A stretch of DNA of 60,098 bases from an uncultured Granulosicoccus sp. GTDB taxonomy: Bacteria > Pseudomonadota > Gammaproteobacteria > Granulosicoccales > Granulosicoccaceae. Where the stretch lies: NCBI GenBank assembly GCA_937924505.1, contig CALDSR010000029.1, positions 1 to 60,098 on the forward strand. Reading direction: 5' to 3'. Below, one piece after another: positions 1-9,189 of this stretch. A program made the position numbers and the translations under genes. Positions within the stretch are counted from its first letter, which is position 1. Each line of letters opens with the position of its first letter. Under the pieces are notes generated by a model that was not told the DNA's origin, made no database searches, and worked only from the letters and a program-made list of their open reading frames with translations.

Positions 1-108
1 ACTGCGGTCGGTGTGACCAAAGATGTCGTGGTCGGTACCGTGGACATTGCGACCGATGTTGTTGGCACGGCCGTCGATGTCGTCAAGCCTGGCAAGCGTA
101 AAAAGTAA
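1..108 (+). CDS. C-terminal end of a small Val/Asp-rich protein (partial)
   Basis: An open frame enters from the left edge and ends at TAA 106-108, giving 35 residues. The tail alternates short Val/Gly/Thr/Asp blocks (VVVGTVDIATDVVGTAVDVV) and ends in the basic string KPGKRKK. Such VVGTAVDV-type repeats are seen at the end of small gammaproteobacterial lipoproteins with a short repetitive helix, but the lipobox and start lie outside the window. The family guess rests on repeat style alone. Function is unknown. Confidence 0.55.
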   Translation, partial: TAVGVTKDVVVGTVDIATDVVGTAVDVVKPGKRKK

Positions 109-449
109 TGCGCGTTGACCAAAAGCCCGATTGGATCGGACGGCAATCGCAGGAACCCGACAACGCTCGTTGAAACGGCGATCAGAGTGTCACCTGGACC
201 GACACGCTGGAATTCTGAAAACGCGTCCCGATGATTTGTCGCGACAAATTCAACTATATTCGTCTCGGTCGGGCCAAATCGTGGAGGCTGAAAATACCCG
301 TTTTCCGCCGTCGTCGAAAATTCCGCCATCGTCGAAAAAGTGAATTCCGGTAAATAGTCAGTCCGAGCGGCTAAATGACTGTGCGTGTTTAAGTATCATT
401 CCGTGCACGCTGTGGACCGGCGTAAAGCAAAACCCGAGTAGACCCAATC
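109..449. other. Intergenic stretch without a convincing gene
   Basis: This 341-base gap separates the partial first gene from the esterase lipoprotein. A TTG-started frame at 131-343 exists but has no ribosome site and reads as low-complexity basic sequence, so I do not call it. The only structure I see is the short tandem repeat at 303-338. No clear promoter hexamers or terminator were found. Confidence 0.5.
303..338. repeat. 18-bp imperfect tandem duplication
   Basis: Two adjacent 18-base units, 303-320 and 321-338, differ at a single position (TTCCGCC[G/A]TCGTCGAAAA). The repeat sits about 110 bases upstream of the esterase gene. It could be a slippage product, and no function is evident. 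Confidence 0.8.
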
Positions 450-1925
450 GTGAAAGCCATCGTTCTTGTTCTCTGCCTGTTGTTGGTATCATGTGGGGGC
501 AGCCAGTCGGATGTGTCTGTCTTTGCAGACCCGGATACGGTGATGGATCCGCAGCTCGGTGATGTATCTCCGAGCGGAGATCAAATTGGTCCGTTAGCCG
601 CGCCAGAAGCTGGGTCAGAAGCCGGGTCAGAAGCCGGGTCTGAGCCTGAGCCTCCCGCCATCGATCCATTGAGCCTGGGCTATTTCGAGCTTCGCCTCGA
701 TGTCACACGCTTTGATTTGCAGGAAGCGAATGAAAATGGCGTTACCGTGCCGATTCATCTGAAGCGCTTTGCTGGACATGTGCGACCGGTGAGCATCAGC
801 GTTGTCGCGACGTCGGACGGCGCTTTGGAAAATCTTGCAGATGTATTGGAAAATCCAGAGCTTGCCGGTGATGAAATCTATACCTCATGGCGCGTAGAGC
901 TTGCGGCTGCCGTTGCGCCGATCAAATATCATCAACGGTCCTTTGTTGTGCGAGCCAATGACGGCGTGGACAGCTATGAAATTCCGTTTGAGTTTGACGT
1001 AAAACCGATATCGGCGCCAGATGTTTACTTGCTAATCGGGCAGAGTAATATGGTTGGTAGCAGCGAACGAAATGCACGCGACTTGTCATTGGGTGGCGCT
1101 GATGCCCGCGAACCGCGTATACGGCAGTTAAATGTACGCCAGAACAACCGTGGCTTGTTTGATCGACCAGAGCTGTTTACCGATGAATCATTTACCGCGT
1201 TGATACCAAGGTTCATAACCGCGGAAGACCCCCTGCATGAACCGTTTTTTGCTGATCAACCGCAAAAAGGTGGCACTCATATCGGGTTGGGTCTGTCGTT
1301 TGCGAAAGCAGCACTTGTTAACACCACACAAGATATTTATCTCGTGCCGTCCGCGTGGGGCGCTACCGGCTTTTGTGGCAACGATGATCCCCCCGTGTCA
1401 TGGAATGCCGAACTGTCCGACGAGCCACTGCTTGGTGGAACATTGCTGGTCGAACGTGCGCTGACACGGCTGAACATGACTTTAAGAGATACCAATGGAA
1501 TCTTCAGAGGTATTCTATGGCATCAGGGTGAAGCGGATTCTGGCAATCAGATATGTGCGGAGCGGTATGAGGGCAATCTCATCAAACTCGCTGAACGACT
1601 TCGACGTGAAGCGCTTGTGGATGCTCGCGGTGAGGAGGCTCGTGGATCACAAGCATCAATTCCCTTTGTTGTCGGAACCATGTCGCGTGGTGATGATGAA
1701 CGCGCCAGCTTTTCTTATTTTGGTGAAGTAAAACAGCGTGTTGACGATGCGCATCGTAATTTCCCCAACTTGATACCTTTTGCTGCGACTGTCAACGCTG
1801 ATGATCTGGTTCCACCAGCGTATCCCTGTGGGGATAATTCATGTATTCACTTTGGTGCCACGGCTTATCGTGAACTAGGTGTGCGTTACAACGAGGCGCT
1901 ACGTCGCGCCATAGCTAATCAATGA
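450..1925 (+). CDS. Lipoprotein sialate O-acetylesterase/SGNH-type carbohydrate esterase (SASA domain)
   Basis: The 491-residue product starts at GTG 450 with a lipoprotein signal (hydrophobic LVLCLLLVSC, Cys about residue 15) and so is likely anchored in an envelope membrane. A low-complexity linker of GSEA repeats follows. From about residue 190 it carries the SASA/carbohydrate esterase family 6 signatures: LIGQSNMVG (nucleophile Ser), ILWHQGEAD and, near the end, CIHFGATAYRELG with the catalytic His. The family removes O-acetyl groups from sugars, typically sialic acids or xylan. The actual substrate is not predictable. The region at residues 75-190 looks like an Ig-like or cadherin-like domain. 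Its 3' end overlaps the convergent ureohydrolase by 7 bases. It has no evident operon partner. Confidence 0.85.
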   Translation: MKAIVLVLCLLLVSCGGSQSDVSVFADPDTVMDPQLGDVSPSGDQIGPLAAPEAGSEAGSEAGSEPEPPAIDPLSLGYFELRLDVTRFDLQEANENGVTVPIHLKRFAGHVRPVSISVVATSDGALENLADVLENPELAGDEIYTSWRVELAAAVAPIKYHQRSFVVRANDGVDSYEIPFEFDVKPISAPDVYLLIGQSNMVGSSERNARDLSLGGADAREPRIRQLNVRQNNRGLFDRPELFTDESFTALIPRFITAEDPLHEPFFADQPQKGGTHIGLGLSFAKAALVNTTQDIYLVPSAWGATGFCGNDDPPVSWNAELSDEPLLGGTLLVERALTRLNMTLRDTNGIFRGILWHQGEADSGNQICAERYEGNLIKLAERLRREALVDARGEEARGSQASIPFVVGTMSRGDDERASFSYFGEVKQRVDDAHRNFPNLIPFAATVNADDLVPPAYPCGDNSCIHFGATAYRELGVRYNEALRRAIANQ

Positions 1926-2917
1926 TCGATATCAACCGATGATGCCGTGACATTTTCCGCCATCATGGAAATAATCTCGAACATGATCGCAGAAGCCGTC
2001 AGTGCGGTAATTTGATTTGGGTTGTCTTTAGTCGGCATCATGCAGACAATGTCCGCACCCACAATGTTCAACCCTCTGGCTGCGTGCAGTAGCGCCACTG
2101 CCTCATCAATATCGAAACCCTTCTCGCCTGGTTCAATGTTTGATACGGCAGGGGCGATGCTCGGGTCCAGACAATCAAGATCGAAAGTGATGTACACCGG
2201 TTTGCCCTGTAATACTTGTCTGGTTTGGGCGACGACATCTTCAAGACCACGATGTCTGAACTCTTTCATCGTGACAACGTTGTAGCCGTACTCGTAGGAG
2301 GGCTCCAACCAGTCAAGTGTGCGGGCATGGCCGCGTAAGCCGATTTGCATCGAATGGCTTGGATCCACCTGACCTTGGTCTGCAAGATAAGCGCCCCAAT
2401 GGGCCGCTGATTTTTTTGCCCCGAGAAAGTGATCAACCTTGGTGAATACATCGGTGTGCGCATCAAGATGTAAAAAGCAAACCGGCTCACCATCGCAGAT
2501 CTTGCCCTGGCCAAGCGCTTGAACAATGCCGCCGGTAATGGAATGGTCACCACCCACAGAAACCGGCCGTGCACCTGCGTTGTCAATCGCTGCGTAATAT
2601 CGGGTTATCTGTTCGATACAATCCTCGTTATCGTTGGCTTTGGGCAATGGAACATCGCCAATATCGGCAATACTGGCCGCACTCCATGGGTCGATATTGA
2701 ACCCGCTGTGCATGCGCCTGAGCACCGCTGACACATTGCGTACTGCGCGGGGGCCAAGATGCTGGTCACGTTCGGTCGTGCCGTTACCTGTCGAATGCGG
2801 TACACCCGCCAATACAATGTCTTGGTTGGCCAAAGGTTCGTGTTTACAGCGGAACAGAGTCGGTATTCCCCACCAGTAGAGATTGTTCATCATCGAATCG
2901 AGATGGGTGTCAGACAT
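1919..2917 (-). CDS. Agmatinase/ureohydrolase family protein
   Basis: I chose the start at 2917 (MSDTHLDS, 332 aa) because AGGAG lies 8 bases upstream. A longer frame to 3100 has no support. The binuclear Mn-binding motifs of the arginase/agmatinase family are present: GGDHSITG, DAHTDV and FDLDCLDPSIAP. The enzyme should hydrolyse a guanidino compound to urea and an amine. The usual agmatinase stretch after DPxxAP (GTGTPEPGG) is here AVSNIEPGEKG, so the guanidino substrate may not be agmatine. It is transcribed away from the FAD dehydrogenase/M19 peptidase genes, with about 127 bases between the starts, which suggests shared regulation. It could equally be a guanidinobutyrase-type or novel ureohydrolase. 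Confidence 0.85.
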   Translation of the reverse strand: MSDTHLDSMMNNLYWWGIPTLFRCKHEPLANQDIVLAGVPHSTGNGTTERDQHLGPRAVRNVSAVLRRMHSGFNIDPWSAASIADIGDVPLPKANDNEDCIEQITRYYAAIDNAGARPVSVGGDHSITGGIVQALGQGKICDGEPVCFLHLDAHTDVFTKVDHFLGAKKSAAHWGAYLADQGQVDPSHSMQIGLRGHARTLDWLEPSYEYGYNVVTMKEFRHRGLEDVVAQTRQVLQGKPVYITFDLDCLDPSIAPAVSNIEPGEKGFDIDEAVALLHAARGLNIVGADIVCMMPTKDNPNQITALTASAIMFEIISMMAENVTASSVDIDH

Positions 2918-3044
2918 GGCTGGTACTCCTGCTTGGAAAACGTTTTTCGGGATTGAATCGGCGAGGGCGTCGCAGTCTGGTATCAAACTCACGGCAGTTC
3001 GAGCTAATCTGCATCGTGTATTTGATAGTATCAATTCCAGGCCC

Positions 3045-4445
3045 ATGACATTTTTTCTAATGACATCTGCAGATAATGCCAAAGCGATAGCCGAACTCAA
3101 ATCCCTCTTGGGAGAGCGATTGTCAACGGGCGCTTCCGTGCGTGAGCTTCATGCCAGCGATGAGGCGCATATGCCTGCCGTGCTGCCCGATGCTGTCGCG
3201 TTCCCCGAGTCCACCGAGGACGTCGCTCGTATTGTCAGTATTTGTGCGGCAAACCATTGTCCGATGATCCCCTTCGGAGTCGGTACCTCACTGGAAGGTC
3301 ATGTCATTCCGGTACATGGCGGTATTTCGATCGATACCTCACGTATGAACAACATCCTCCATGTTCATGAAGAGGATTTGGATGTCGTGGTACAACCGGG
3401 TGTCACGCGCAAACAATTGAATACCGAACTTCGTGCAACAGGGTTGATGTTCACGGTTGATCCGGGCGCTGATGCAACCATCGGTGGTATGAGCGCTACT
3501 CGGGCTTCCGGTACCAATGCAGTGCGATACGGCACAATGCGTGAGAATGTGCTCGCGCTCGAAGTCGTTCTTGCTGATGGACGCATCATCAGAACGGGAA
3601 CGCGTGCGCGTAAATCATCAGCAGGCTATGACTTGACCCATCTCTTTGTAGGCTCGGAAGGGACGCTTGGCATTATTACTGAAATCACGCTCAAGCTTGC
3701 CGGGCAACCGGAAGCACAAGCCGCGGCTACTTGTGCTTTCGACTCGATAGACAATGCTGTGCAAACAGTCATTCTCGCTATTCAATCCGGTTTGCCGATG
3801 GCTCGAATTGAGCTATTGGATGACGTCATGATGAAGGGCATGAACTTGCACAGCGCCGACATTAACTTACCCGAAAAACCACATCTTTTTATCGAGTTTC
3901 ATGGGACCGAGGCTTCTGTCGCCGAACAAACAGCTCTGTTTCGCGAGATAGCTGATGAATTCGGTGGTTCCGGTTTTCAATGGGCAAGCCATGAAGAAGA
4001 CCGAAACCGTCTCTGGCATGCGCGTCATCAAGCCTACTATGCTGCTAAAGCCCTACGGCCAGGTGCAGAAGGATATGTGACGGATTGCTGTGTGCCGATC
4101 TCTGCGCTCGCCGAATGCATCTCACACACAAAAGCCTCTATCGAACAGTCGGGGTTGATCGCGCCATTGGTAGGACATGTGGGTGACGGCAATTTTCATC
4201 TGTCAATTCTTGTCGATCCCGATAAACAGGATGAGCTTGACAGCGCGATCGCATTAAGTGGCAGCATCAATGAGCTTGCGTTGTCACTCGGTGGCACGGT
4301 AACCGGCGAACACGGGGTTGGCCTGGGGAAGAAAAAATACATGTTGCAGGAGCATGGTGATGCGTACTCTGTGATGGGAGATATAAAACGTACCCTTGAT
4401 CCACGCAATTTGATGAACCCCGGAAAGCTGGTGACGCTGAATTGA
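3045..4445 (+). CDS. FAD-linked 2-hydroxyacid dehydrogenase (D-lactate dehydrogenase/GlcD type)
   Basis: The 466-aa product has a VAO-type FAD-binding domain in its first half: PFGVGTSLEGH, VQPGVTRKQLN and DPGADATIGGMSATRASG, with GSEGTLGIITE after it. The C-terminal cap ends LDPRNLMNPGKLV, typical of D-lactate dehydrogenase (cytochrome) and the glycolate oxidase GlcD subunit. The metal/substrate motifs HVGDGNFH and GEHGVGLGK are intact. It oxidises a D-2-hydroxyacid, passing electrons to cytochrome c or quinone. I use ATG 3045; upstream in-frame codons would run into the divergent ureohydrolase promoter. The stop overlaps the next start (TGATG), so translation with the M19 peptidase is coupled. 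The specific acid is unknown. Confidence 0.85.
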   Translation: MTFFLMTSADNAKAIAELKSLLGERLSTGASVRELHASDEAHMPAVLPDAVAFPESTEDVARIVSICAANHCPMIPFGVGTSLEGHVIPVHGGISIDTSRMNNILHVHEEDLDVVVQPGVTRKQLNTELRATGLMFTVDPGADATIGGMSATRASGTNAVRYGTMRENVLALEVVLADGRIIRTGTRARKSSAGYDLTHLFVGSEGTLGIITEITLKLAGQPEAQAAATCAFDSIDNAVQTVILAIQSGLPMARIELLDDVMMKGMNLHSADINLPEKPHLFIEFHGTEASVAEQTALFREIADEFGGSGFQWASHEEDRNRLWHARHQAYYAAKALRPGAEGYVTDCCVPISALAECISHTKASIEQSGLIAPLVGHVGDGNFHLSILVDPDKQDELDSAIALSGSINELALSLGGTVTGEHGVGLGKKKYMLQEHGDAYSVMGDIKRTLDPRNLMNPGKLVTLN

Positions 4446-5419
4446 TGCTTATCGATAACCTCCAGTATGCGAACTGGTCTGAAAAGATATTCAAGCAGAT
4501 GCGCGAAGGTGGCGTGGACGCCATTCACGTGACTATTGCCTATCATGAAAATTTTCGCGAAACGGTTTTAAATTTTGAGCAATGGAACCGTTGGTTCGAG
4601 CAGTATCCTGACTTGATCATGAAAGGTGAATGGGCGAGTGATGTAGACAAGGCGAAGGATAGTAACCGCACCGCGATCTTTTTCGGCTTCCAGAACCCAA
4701 GCCCGATTGAAGACGATATCGGGCTGGTGGAAATTGTCCACACACTGGGCGCACGCTTCATGCAGTTGACTTATAACAATCAGTCCCTGCTGGCAACTGG
4801 ATGTTACGAAGCGAATGACACCGGCATTACCCGCATGGGCAAATCCGTGATCAAGGAAATGAATCGCGTTGGTCTGGTGGTAGACATGAGCCATTCGGCA
4901 GACCGTTCAACGATCGAAGCCGCAGATATATCAACTCGTCCGATTGCGATCACGCATGCGAATCCGTATCGCTGGATGCCGGCGCTGCGAAACAAGCAAG
5001 ACGATGTCATTCGCGCAGTGACCGATAACGGTGGCATGATCGGTTTTTCCATGTACCCGCATCACTTGAAAGACAAGTCAGACTGCAGTCTGGCTAGCTT
5101 CTGCCACATGATCGCTGACACTGCCGAACGTTTTGGCATTGATAACATCGGCATAGGTAGTGATCTGTGTCAAGACCAGCCCGATTCCGTGGTGGAATGG
5201 ATGCGTGTTGGACGCTGGACCAAGGATATCGACTATGGTGAAGGTTCTGCCAGCGCGCCGGGTTTTCCGCCGATGCCAAGTTGGTTCAAGGATAACCGCG
5301 ACTTCAGTTCTATCGAACAAGGTCTTGCAGCCGTCGGTATGCATGGCAATGAGATAGCCGCTGTGATGGGGAAGAACTGGTATCGCTTCTATGCGAATAA
5401 TTTCACTCCCGAAACATGA
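4445..5419 (+). CDS. Membrane dipeptidase (peptidase family M19)
   Basis: The 324-aa product starts at ATG 4445 inside the TGA of the preceding gene. Family M19 (renal dipeptidase) signatures are visible: MQLTYNNQSLLATGCYE, GLVVDMSHS, AITHANPYRW and the late IGIGSDL. These supply the zinc-binding His and Asp residues of the barrel. No signal peptide is present, so it is probably cytoplasmic. M19 enzymes cleave dipeptides, often with D-residues. Family members also sit in bacterial betaine-catabolism loci, which fits the Rieske oxygenase 3 kb away. Translational coupling to the FAD dehydrogenase and a 4-base gap to the next gene point to one operon. Whether it acts on a peptide or another amide is open. 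Confidence 0.85.
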   Translation: MLIDNLQYANWSEKIFKQMREGGVDAIHVTIAYHENFRETVLNFEQWNRWFEQYPDLIMKGEWASDVDKAKDSNRTAIFFGFQNPSPIEDDIGLVEIVHTLGARFMQLTYNNQSLLATGCYEANDTGITRMGKSVIKEMNRVGLVVDMSHSADRSTIEAADISTRPIAITHANPYRWMPALRNKQDDVIRAVTDNGGMIGFSMYPHHLKDKSDCSLASFCHMIADTAERFGIDNIGIGSDLCQDQPDSVVEWMRVGRWTKDIDYGEGSASAPGFPPMPSWFKDNRDFSSIEQGLAAVGMHGNEIAAVMGKNWYRFYANNFTPET

Positions 5420-5423
5420 CTGA

Positions 5424-7121
5424 ATGGCCTCACTAACTGACAATTCGCAAGCGGTGTTACGACGATGCCCTTCGCTCGTTATGCGTTTGTCACGACTGGG
5501 CGCGTTTCATCAAAGTCGTTTGTCATTTATGCGCGTCCTGACCAGGCAGTTGAAAAATCAATCCTGGCAATTTGAACAAAGCGCGTTTGAAATCGATGAT
5601 AAAGGCATTGGCCACGCGGTATATAGCGCCCATGGGCCCTCACGCAGTTACTCTTTGATTGCGTTTTCTCACGATTTGCCTGATGAGAAACGATCTGATC
5701 GGGTCATCGCTGACGCATGGGATGCAACGTTCGCCTTGTTCGACGGTATTCCAACCAAAAATGATATTCATCGTTTATCCGAGAATGTGCCCTATCAGGA
5801 AGGCGGTCGTTTAGCCAGCAGCGAACTCACCTTGTCACGAGCCAATCGCTCGGTCCGATTGTGGTCACATGTCGTTGAATCGCTCGCCAATGGTCAGCAA
5901 CCTGATATTGAAGAGGTGCGCAAAGTGGGGTACCTCATGCGCACGACTGCCGTATATGGGTCTGGCAAGTTTGGCGCAGCGGATCGATCCGAAATCGCCG
6001 ATCGAGAAGAGTGCCAGCCGCCATTTCAGGTTGAAATGCTGTCGGTCTATCTGATTCGTACCTTTGTGCGAGATCTTGTGCAGCACATCGCAAAGGTCAA
6101 GGGTGGCGAAACGACTGCCGCACTCGATCCGGATATCGCTCGTACGCTCGGCATCGGTAATTCTACTGGTCTTGGTATGGCGCCGTTCATCCTCAATCAT
6201 CCTCATTTGTTCAACAACTGGATATGCGCGCGTGAAGAGGCACTGGCTTTAGTCAGAGGCATGCGAACCATAGAGAATTGTGAACGTCTATTGTTCGAAA
6301 ATTTGTTGCAACGGGTAATGCTCTCGGCAGAACATTGGCACACGGATCACGACGATCAACGGTTGCGTATTGCAAACTATCGCGACGATCTGAAAATCGT
6401 CAATGAATACTTAGCTGAAAAACCGCTTGATGGAAATAACCCCTGGGATCGCTTGTACCGCTTTGCTGAATCAAACCTGAGCCTTGAAGGGCAGGAATGT
6501 ATCGTCTCTTTGATGCTCGAACCGTATGGCCACCTGATCGATGGGTTTGTCGCTTGTATGTCAAGTGAAAAGACACATGTCGCCATCATTGATGGCGCAA
6601 TGAGTGTTGCCGAGATTCGGAACAAGATACGTGAAACCTATGACTGGGCTCGTTCGGTTGATTGGCAATCCGTCGATGCCAATGCACGAGTCTGGTATGT
6701 ATCCGAAGAAAAGCTTGAGCCACGACTTGGTGAACGCTACGATGAACCTGTTGCTGACTACGAGCAACCTCTAGCGCCGGCCCGAGACGCCATTCGCTTG
6801 CACGATGCATTGGAACCGCTCGCCGATGACACACGCATTGCCGAATTTTTACTCGAGCACCCGGAACACCGAGCTTCGGTCCGACGCGTTCAGCAGGTGT
6901 CGACGTTGCCCTACGGAGAAATTCGTGACAACACGATTGACAAGTCTCTGCTACCGATAGATATGCTGCGTTGCAAATTGTCGTTCTTTGGCGCTATTCA
7001 TTTTGATCCACGATCGGATCGTTGGGTACGGATACGCATGTTTGCCGACGCGCCTTATCCCGAAGAACTTGACCACGGAGACGCCGAATACTGGCCCTAT
7101 CCGTTACTGGCTACCCCGTAA
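5424..7121 (+). CDS. Conserved-looking protein of unknown function, 565 aa
   Basis: I do not recognise a named domain. The protein is soluble, without signal peptide or membrane segments. It contains strongly patterned blocks such as RSYSLIAFSHDLPDEKRSDR, IADAWDATFALFDGIP, RANRSVRLWSHVVE, GYLMRTTAVYGSGKFGAADR and LGIGNSTGLGMAPFILNHP. These look like conserved motifs of a real enzyme family rather than random sequence. It begins 4 bases after the M19 dipeptidase stop and shares its operon. Its stop is 9 bases from the end of the convergent Rieske gene. The start is uncertain (ATG 5424 or ATG 5481) because neither has a good ribosome site. It is probably a catabolic or quality-control partner of the cluster; function is not assigned. 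Confidence 0.8.
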   Translation: MASLTDNSQAVLRRCPSLVMRLSRLGAFHQSRLSFMRVLTRQLKNQSWQFEQSAFEIDDKGIGHAVYSAHGPSRSYSLIAFSHDLPDEKRSDRVIADAWDATFALFDGIPTKNDIHRLSENVPYQEGGRLASSELTLSRANRSVRLWSHVVESLANGQQPDIEEVRKVGYLMRTTAVYGSGKFGAADRSEIADREECQPPFQVEMLSVYLIRTFVRDLVQHIAKVKGGETTAALDPDIARTLGIGNSTGLGMAPFILNHPHLFNNWICAREEALALVRGMRTIENCERLLFENLLQRVMLSAEHWHTDHDDQRLRIANYRDDLKIVNEYLAEKPLDGNNPWDRLYRFAESNLSLEGQECIVSLMLEPYGHLIDGFVACMSSEKTHVAIIDGAMSVAEIRNKIRETYDWARSVDWQSVDANARVWYVSEEKLEPRLGERYDEPVADYEQPLAPARDAIRLHDALEPLADDTRIAEFLLEHPEHRASVRRVQQVSTLPYGEIRDNTIDKSLLPIDMLRCKLSFFGAIHFDPRSDRWVRIRMFADAPYPEELDHGDAEYWPYPLLATP

Positions 7122-7130
7122 AACACCCAT

Positions 7131-8270
7131 TCATTCAAGTTCGGCATCCAACGCACTTGCGACCATTGCCTGGAAATGGTGGACGGCATGTTCCGAGAGT
7201 TCAGTGCGCTCGCGGTCGACGATGAAGCGCCCTTGATTGTAGCCCCGGGAATTGAGACCTCGCTGGACACTTTCACACAATCCGATGTCTTCGGGTTGCA
7301 GGATGTCTTTTTGATAATCCATCGCTTCCTGTAATTGCGCACTGGGGGATCCTCCCTGAACAAACCAGTCTTGATATTCGATCGTGTTACCTGCGCCATC
7401 GGGAATCATCTGCAGTACTGACAGATTGGCATCGCCGGGATAGGCCCAGATCGTCAAATTGGGCCATAGGAACCATCCTGCATAACCGAAGTCCACGTCA
7501 CCTTTTTCGAATTTGAATGCCTTGTTGTCAGTTGACTTCACGGCGTTCGACACATGGCTTGAGTAAATACCCTTGGCGACCGAGCGGTAGCTCTGCATGT
7601 CGACAAGATCGACAAAGTCCTTGTGCGCCGGATGGCAGTGATAGCATTCAAGAAAATTGTCGATCATGACTTTCCAATTGCTTTTTACCTGGTAGGTATC
7701 ACGTTGCGCGAACGCGAGATCATCGACCGTTGGACAATACGTGCGGATTTCCTTTTCAAGGCCGGCAGCTTGTTCGGACAAAGGCGTAGCATCAAGATCA
7801 AGGTTGATAAACAACAGACCGCAAAAATTTTCAACCTGCACGGGTTTTAATGAAAAATCGCATTTGCTGAAACCTTCGACGTTTTCGCAATTGCGCGCTG
7901 CGCGCAAGCTACCATCGAGGTCATAGGACCAGGCGTGATACGGACAGACGATAACACTGGAATGCCCCGATCCAATGACGAGTTCATGACCTCGATGCTG
8001 GCAGACATTGTAAAAAGCCCGCAGTTCATTCTGACGGTCACGCACGATAAAGACACTCTGGTTGCCAATCTCTGTCGTGATGTAGTCACCCGCGCGCTTG
8101 AGTTGACTGACATGGCCGGAATACCACCAATTGCGAAAGAAAATGAATTCTTCTTCGTGCTGATAAATTTCATCATCGAGATAAAAACGGGCGGGTAAGG
8201 TAAATGACTGCGAAGGATCACTGCAAAAGGGTGAATCACCGGATTGCTTTTTCAGGTCTTGCTGATTCAT
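7131..8270 (-). CDS. Rieske non-haem iron oxygenase, alpha subunit (betaine/carnitine oxygenase-like)
   Basis: The 379-aa product has a Rieske [2Fe-2S] domain at about residues 45-150, with ligands in CQHRGHELVIGSG and CPYHAWSYDLDG. A catalytic domain follows with the mononuclear-iron motif NWKVMIDNFLECYHCHPAH, two His ligands visible. Size and motif spacing resemble GbcA (glycine betaine), CntA/YeaW (carnitine) and stachydrine demethylase, which attack quaternary ammonium compounds. An aromatic substrate is less likely but not excluded. No ferredoxin/reductase partner gene is visible in the window, so electrons must come from a protein encoded elsewhere. It is divergent from the DUF3726 gene and convergent with the 565-aa gene. 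Confidence 0.88.
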   Translation of the reverse strand: MNQQDLKKQSGDSPFCSDPSQSFTLPARFYLDDEIYQHEEEFIFFRNWWYSGHVSQLKRAGDYITTEIGNQSVFIVRDRQNELRAFYNVCQHRGHELVIGSGHSSVIVCPYHAWSYDLDGSLRAARNCENVEGFSKCDFSLKPVQVENFCGLLFINLDLDATPLSEQAAGLEKEIRTYCPTVDDLAFAQRDTYQVKSNWKVMIDNFLECYHCHPAHKDFVDLVDMQSYRSVAKGIYSSHVSNAVKSTDNKAFKFEKGDVDFGYAGWFLWPNLTIWAYPGDANLSVLQMIPDGAGNTIEYQDWFVQGGSPSAQLQEAMDYQKDILQPEDIGLCESVQRGLNSRGYNQGRFIVDRERTELSEHAVHHFQAMVASALDAELE

Positions 8271-8413
8271 GACAATTAGGAACTCGCGTGCTGTGTGTCG
8301 TTGACGCCATGATGATCGCCGCTGAGCCGGTAAAAATCAAACGAGTGGCCCACTTTGCCGGCGTTCAGTCGAGTACCATGGCGCAATTTGAAGCCTGCTG
8401 TCAGGACTGTCGT

Positions 8414-9127
8414 ATGCCCGGCAAATACAATGAGGTCTCGATGGCCGAGGTTACCACTCGTGCCAAACTTGCGACGCGTGGGCTGGGATACAGCTGGGGT
8501 ATCGCAGAAGATGTTGGGCGAGCGATCGGCTGGCTCGAATCGCGTGACTTGCCGGGTCTGACACTGCTCGCGAGATTGTGCCAGCGAATCGATGAGCGCC
8601 GGGGGCAAGTTCCCGCAATCCGGTCGATCGAGGCAAGCTTTCGGCCGCAGACGCTGTCGGGGACATGGTTGGCACACGATGGAGTCTTGTGTCCGGTTCT
8701 GAGCGGTATTGCCTTAAGTGATGGTGGAATTTCTGAGTCTTGCTCTGATGGCATCACGGCACGAAACGTCATGTATCCGATGTTGCTACTCCCGTTTGCG
8801 GCGGAGCTGGCGCAGGCATCGAGCGCGCTCATCGAGTGCAAATTTGGCGGGCTGCGGATGAACACCGATGGCGAACGCCTGTGGATCACACCGTGGCCAA
8901 AAGCAGATCTGGAATCACTGGTAGTCGCAAGCGATGACGTTTTCATCTCGACCAAGCCCAATACCGACAGGCCGTCCTTCGATGCTTGGCAAAAACGACG
9001 GTCCCGAGTATTGGTGACAGCGTTGAATTGGTCAGCTTTGGACCAGTTTGCTCAACGGACCTATGCACCAGCAACAGAGGAATCACGTAGCCGAGGCGCG
9101 GGAGCAGGAGTCAGTGATAACGATTGA
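8414..9127 (+). CDS. DUF3726 family protein
   Basis: The start at ATG 8414 is preceded by AGGA at a 7-base spacing, giving 237 aa; a longer frame to 8288 lacks such support. The N-terminus [20 protein letters not shown] followed by [20 protein letters not shown] matches the pattern I associate with DUF3726, a family of unknown function found beside small-molecule transport and catabolism genes. There is no signal or membrane segment. The gene lies upstream of an amino-acid-type ABC importer in the same direction (62-base gap) and divergent from the Rieske oxygenase, so it probably belongs to the same catabolic regulon. Its role is unknown. Confidence 0.7.
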   Translation: MPGKYNEVSMAEVTTRAKLATRGLGYSWGIAEDVGRAIGWLESRDLPGLTLLARLCQRIDERRGQVPAIRSIEASFRPQTLSGTWLAHDGVLCPVLSGIALSDGGISESCSDGITARNVMYPMLLLPFAAELAQASSALIECKFGGLRMNTDGERLWITPWPKADLESLVVASDDVFISTKPNTDRPSFDAWQKRRSRVLVTALNWSALDQFAQRTYAPATEESRSRGAGAGVSDND

Positions 9128-9189
9128 GGCAAATGCTGCCGCCTTTGGTACTATCTCTGCGCCGTCTCCACCCGATTAAAAGAAAATTC

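Noticed and set aside
131..343. Open frame with TTG start ending in a Pro/Ser/Lys repeat
   Set aside because: No ribosome site, low-complexity basic sequence and an end created by the 18-bp tandem repeat; not protein-like.
2918..3100. N-terminal extension of the ureohydrolase
   Set aside because: The start at 2917 has a clear AGGAG; the extension runs into the divergent promoter region and has no family similarity.
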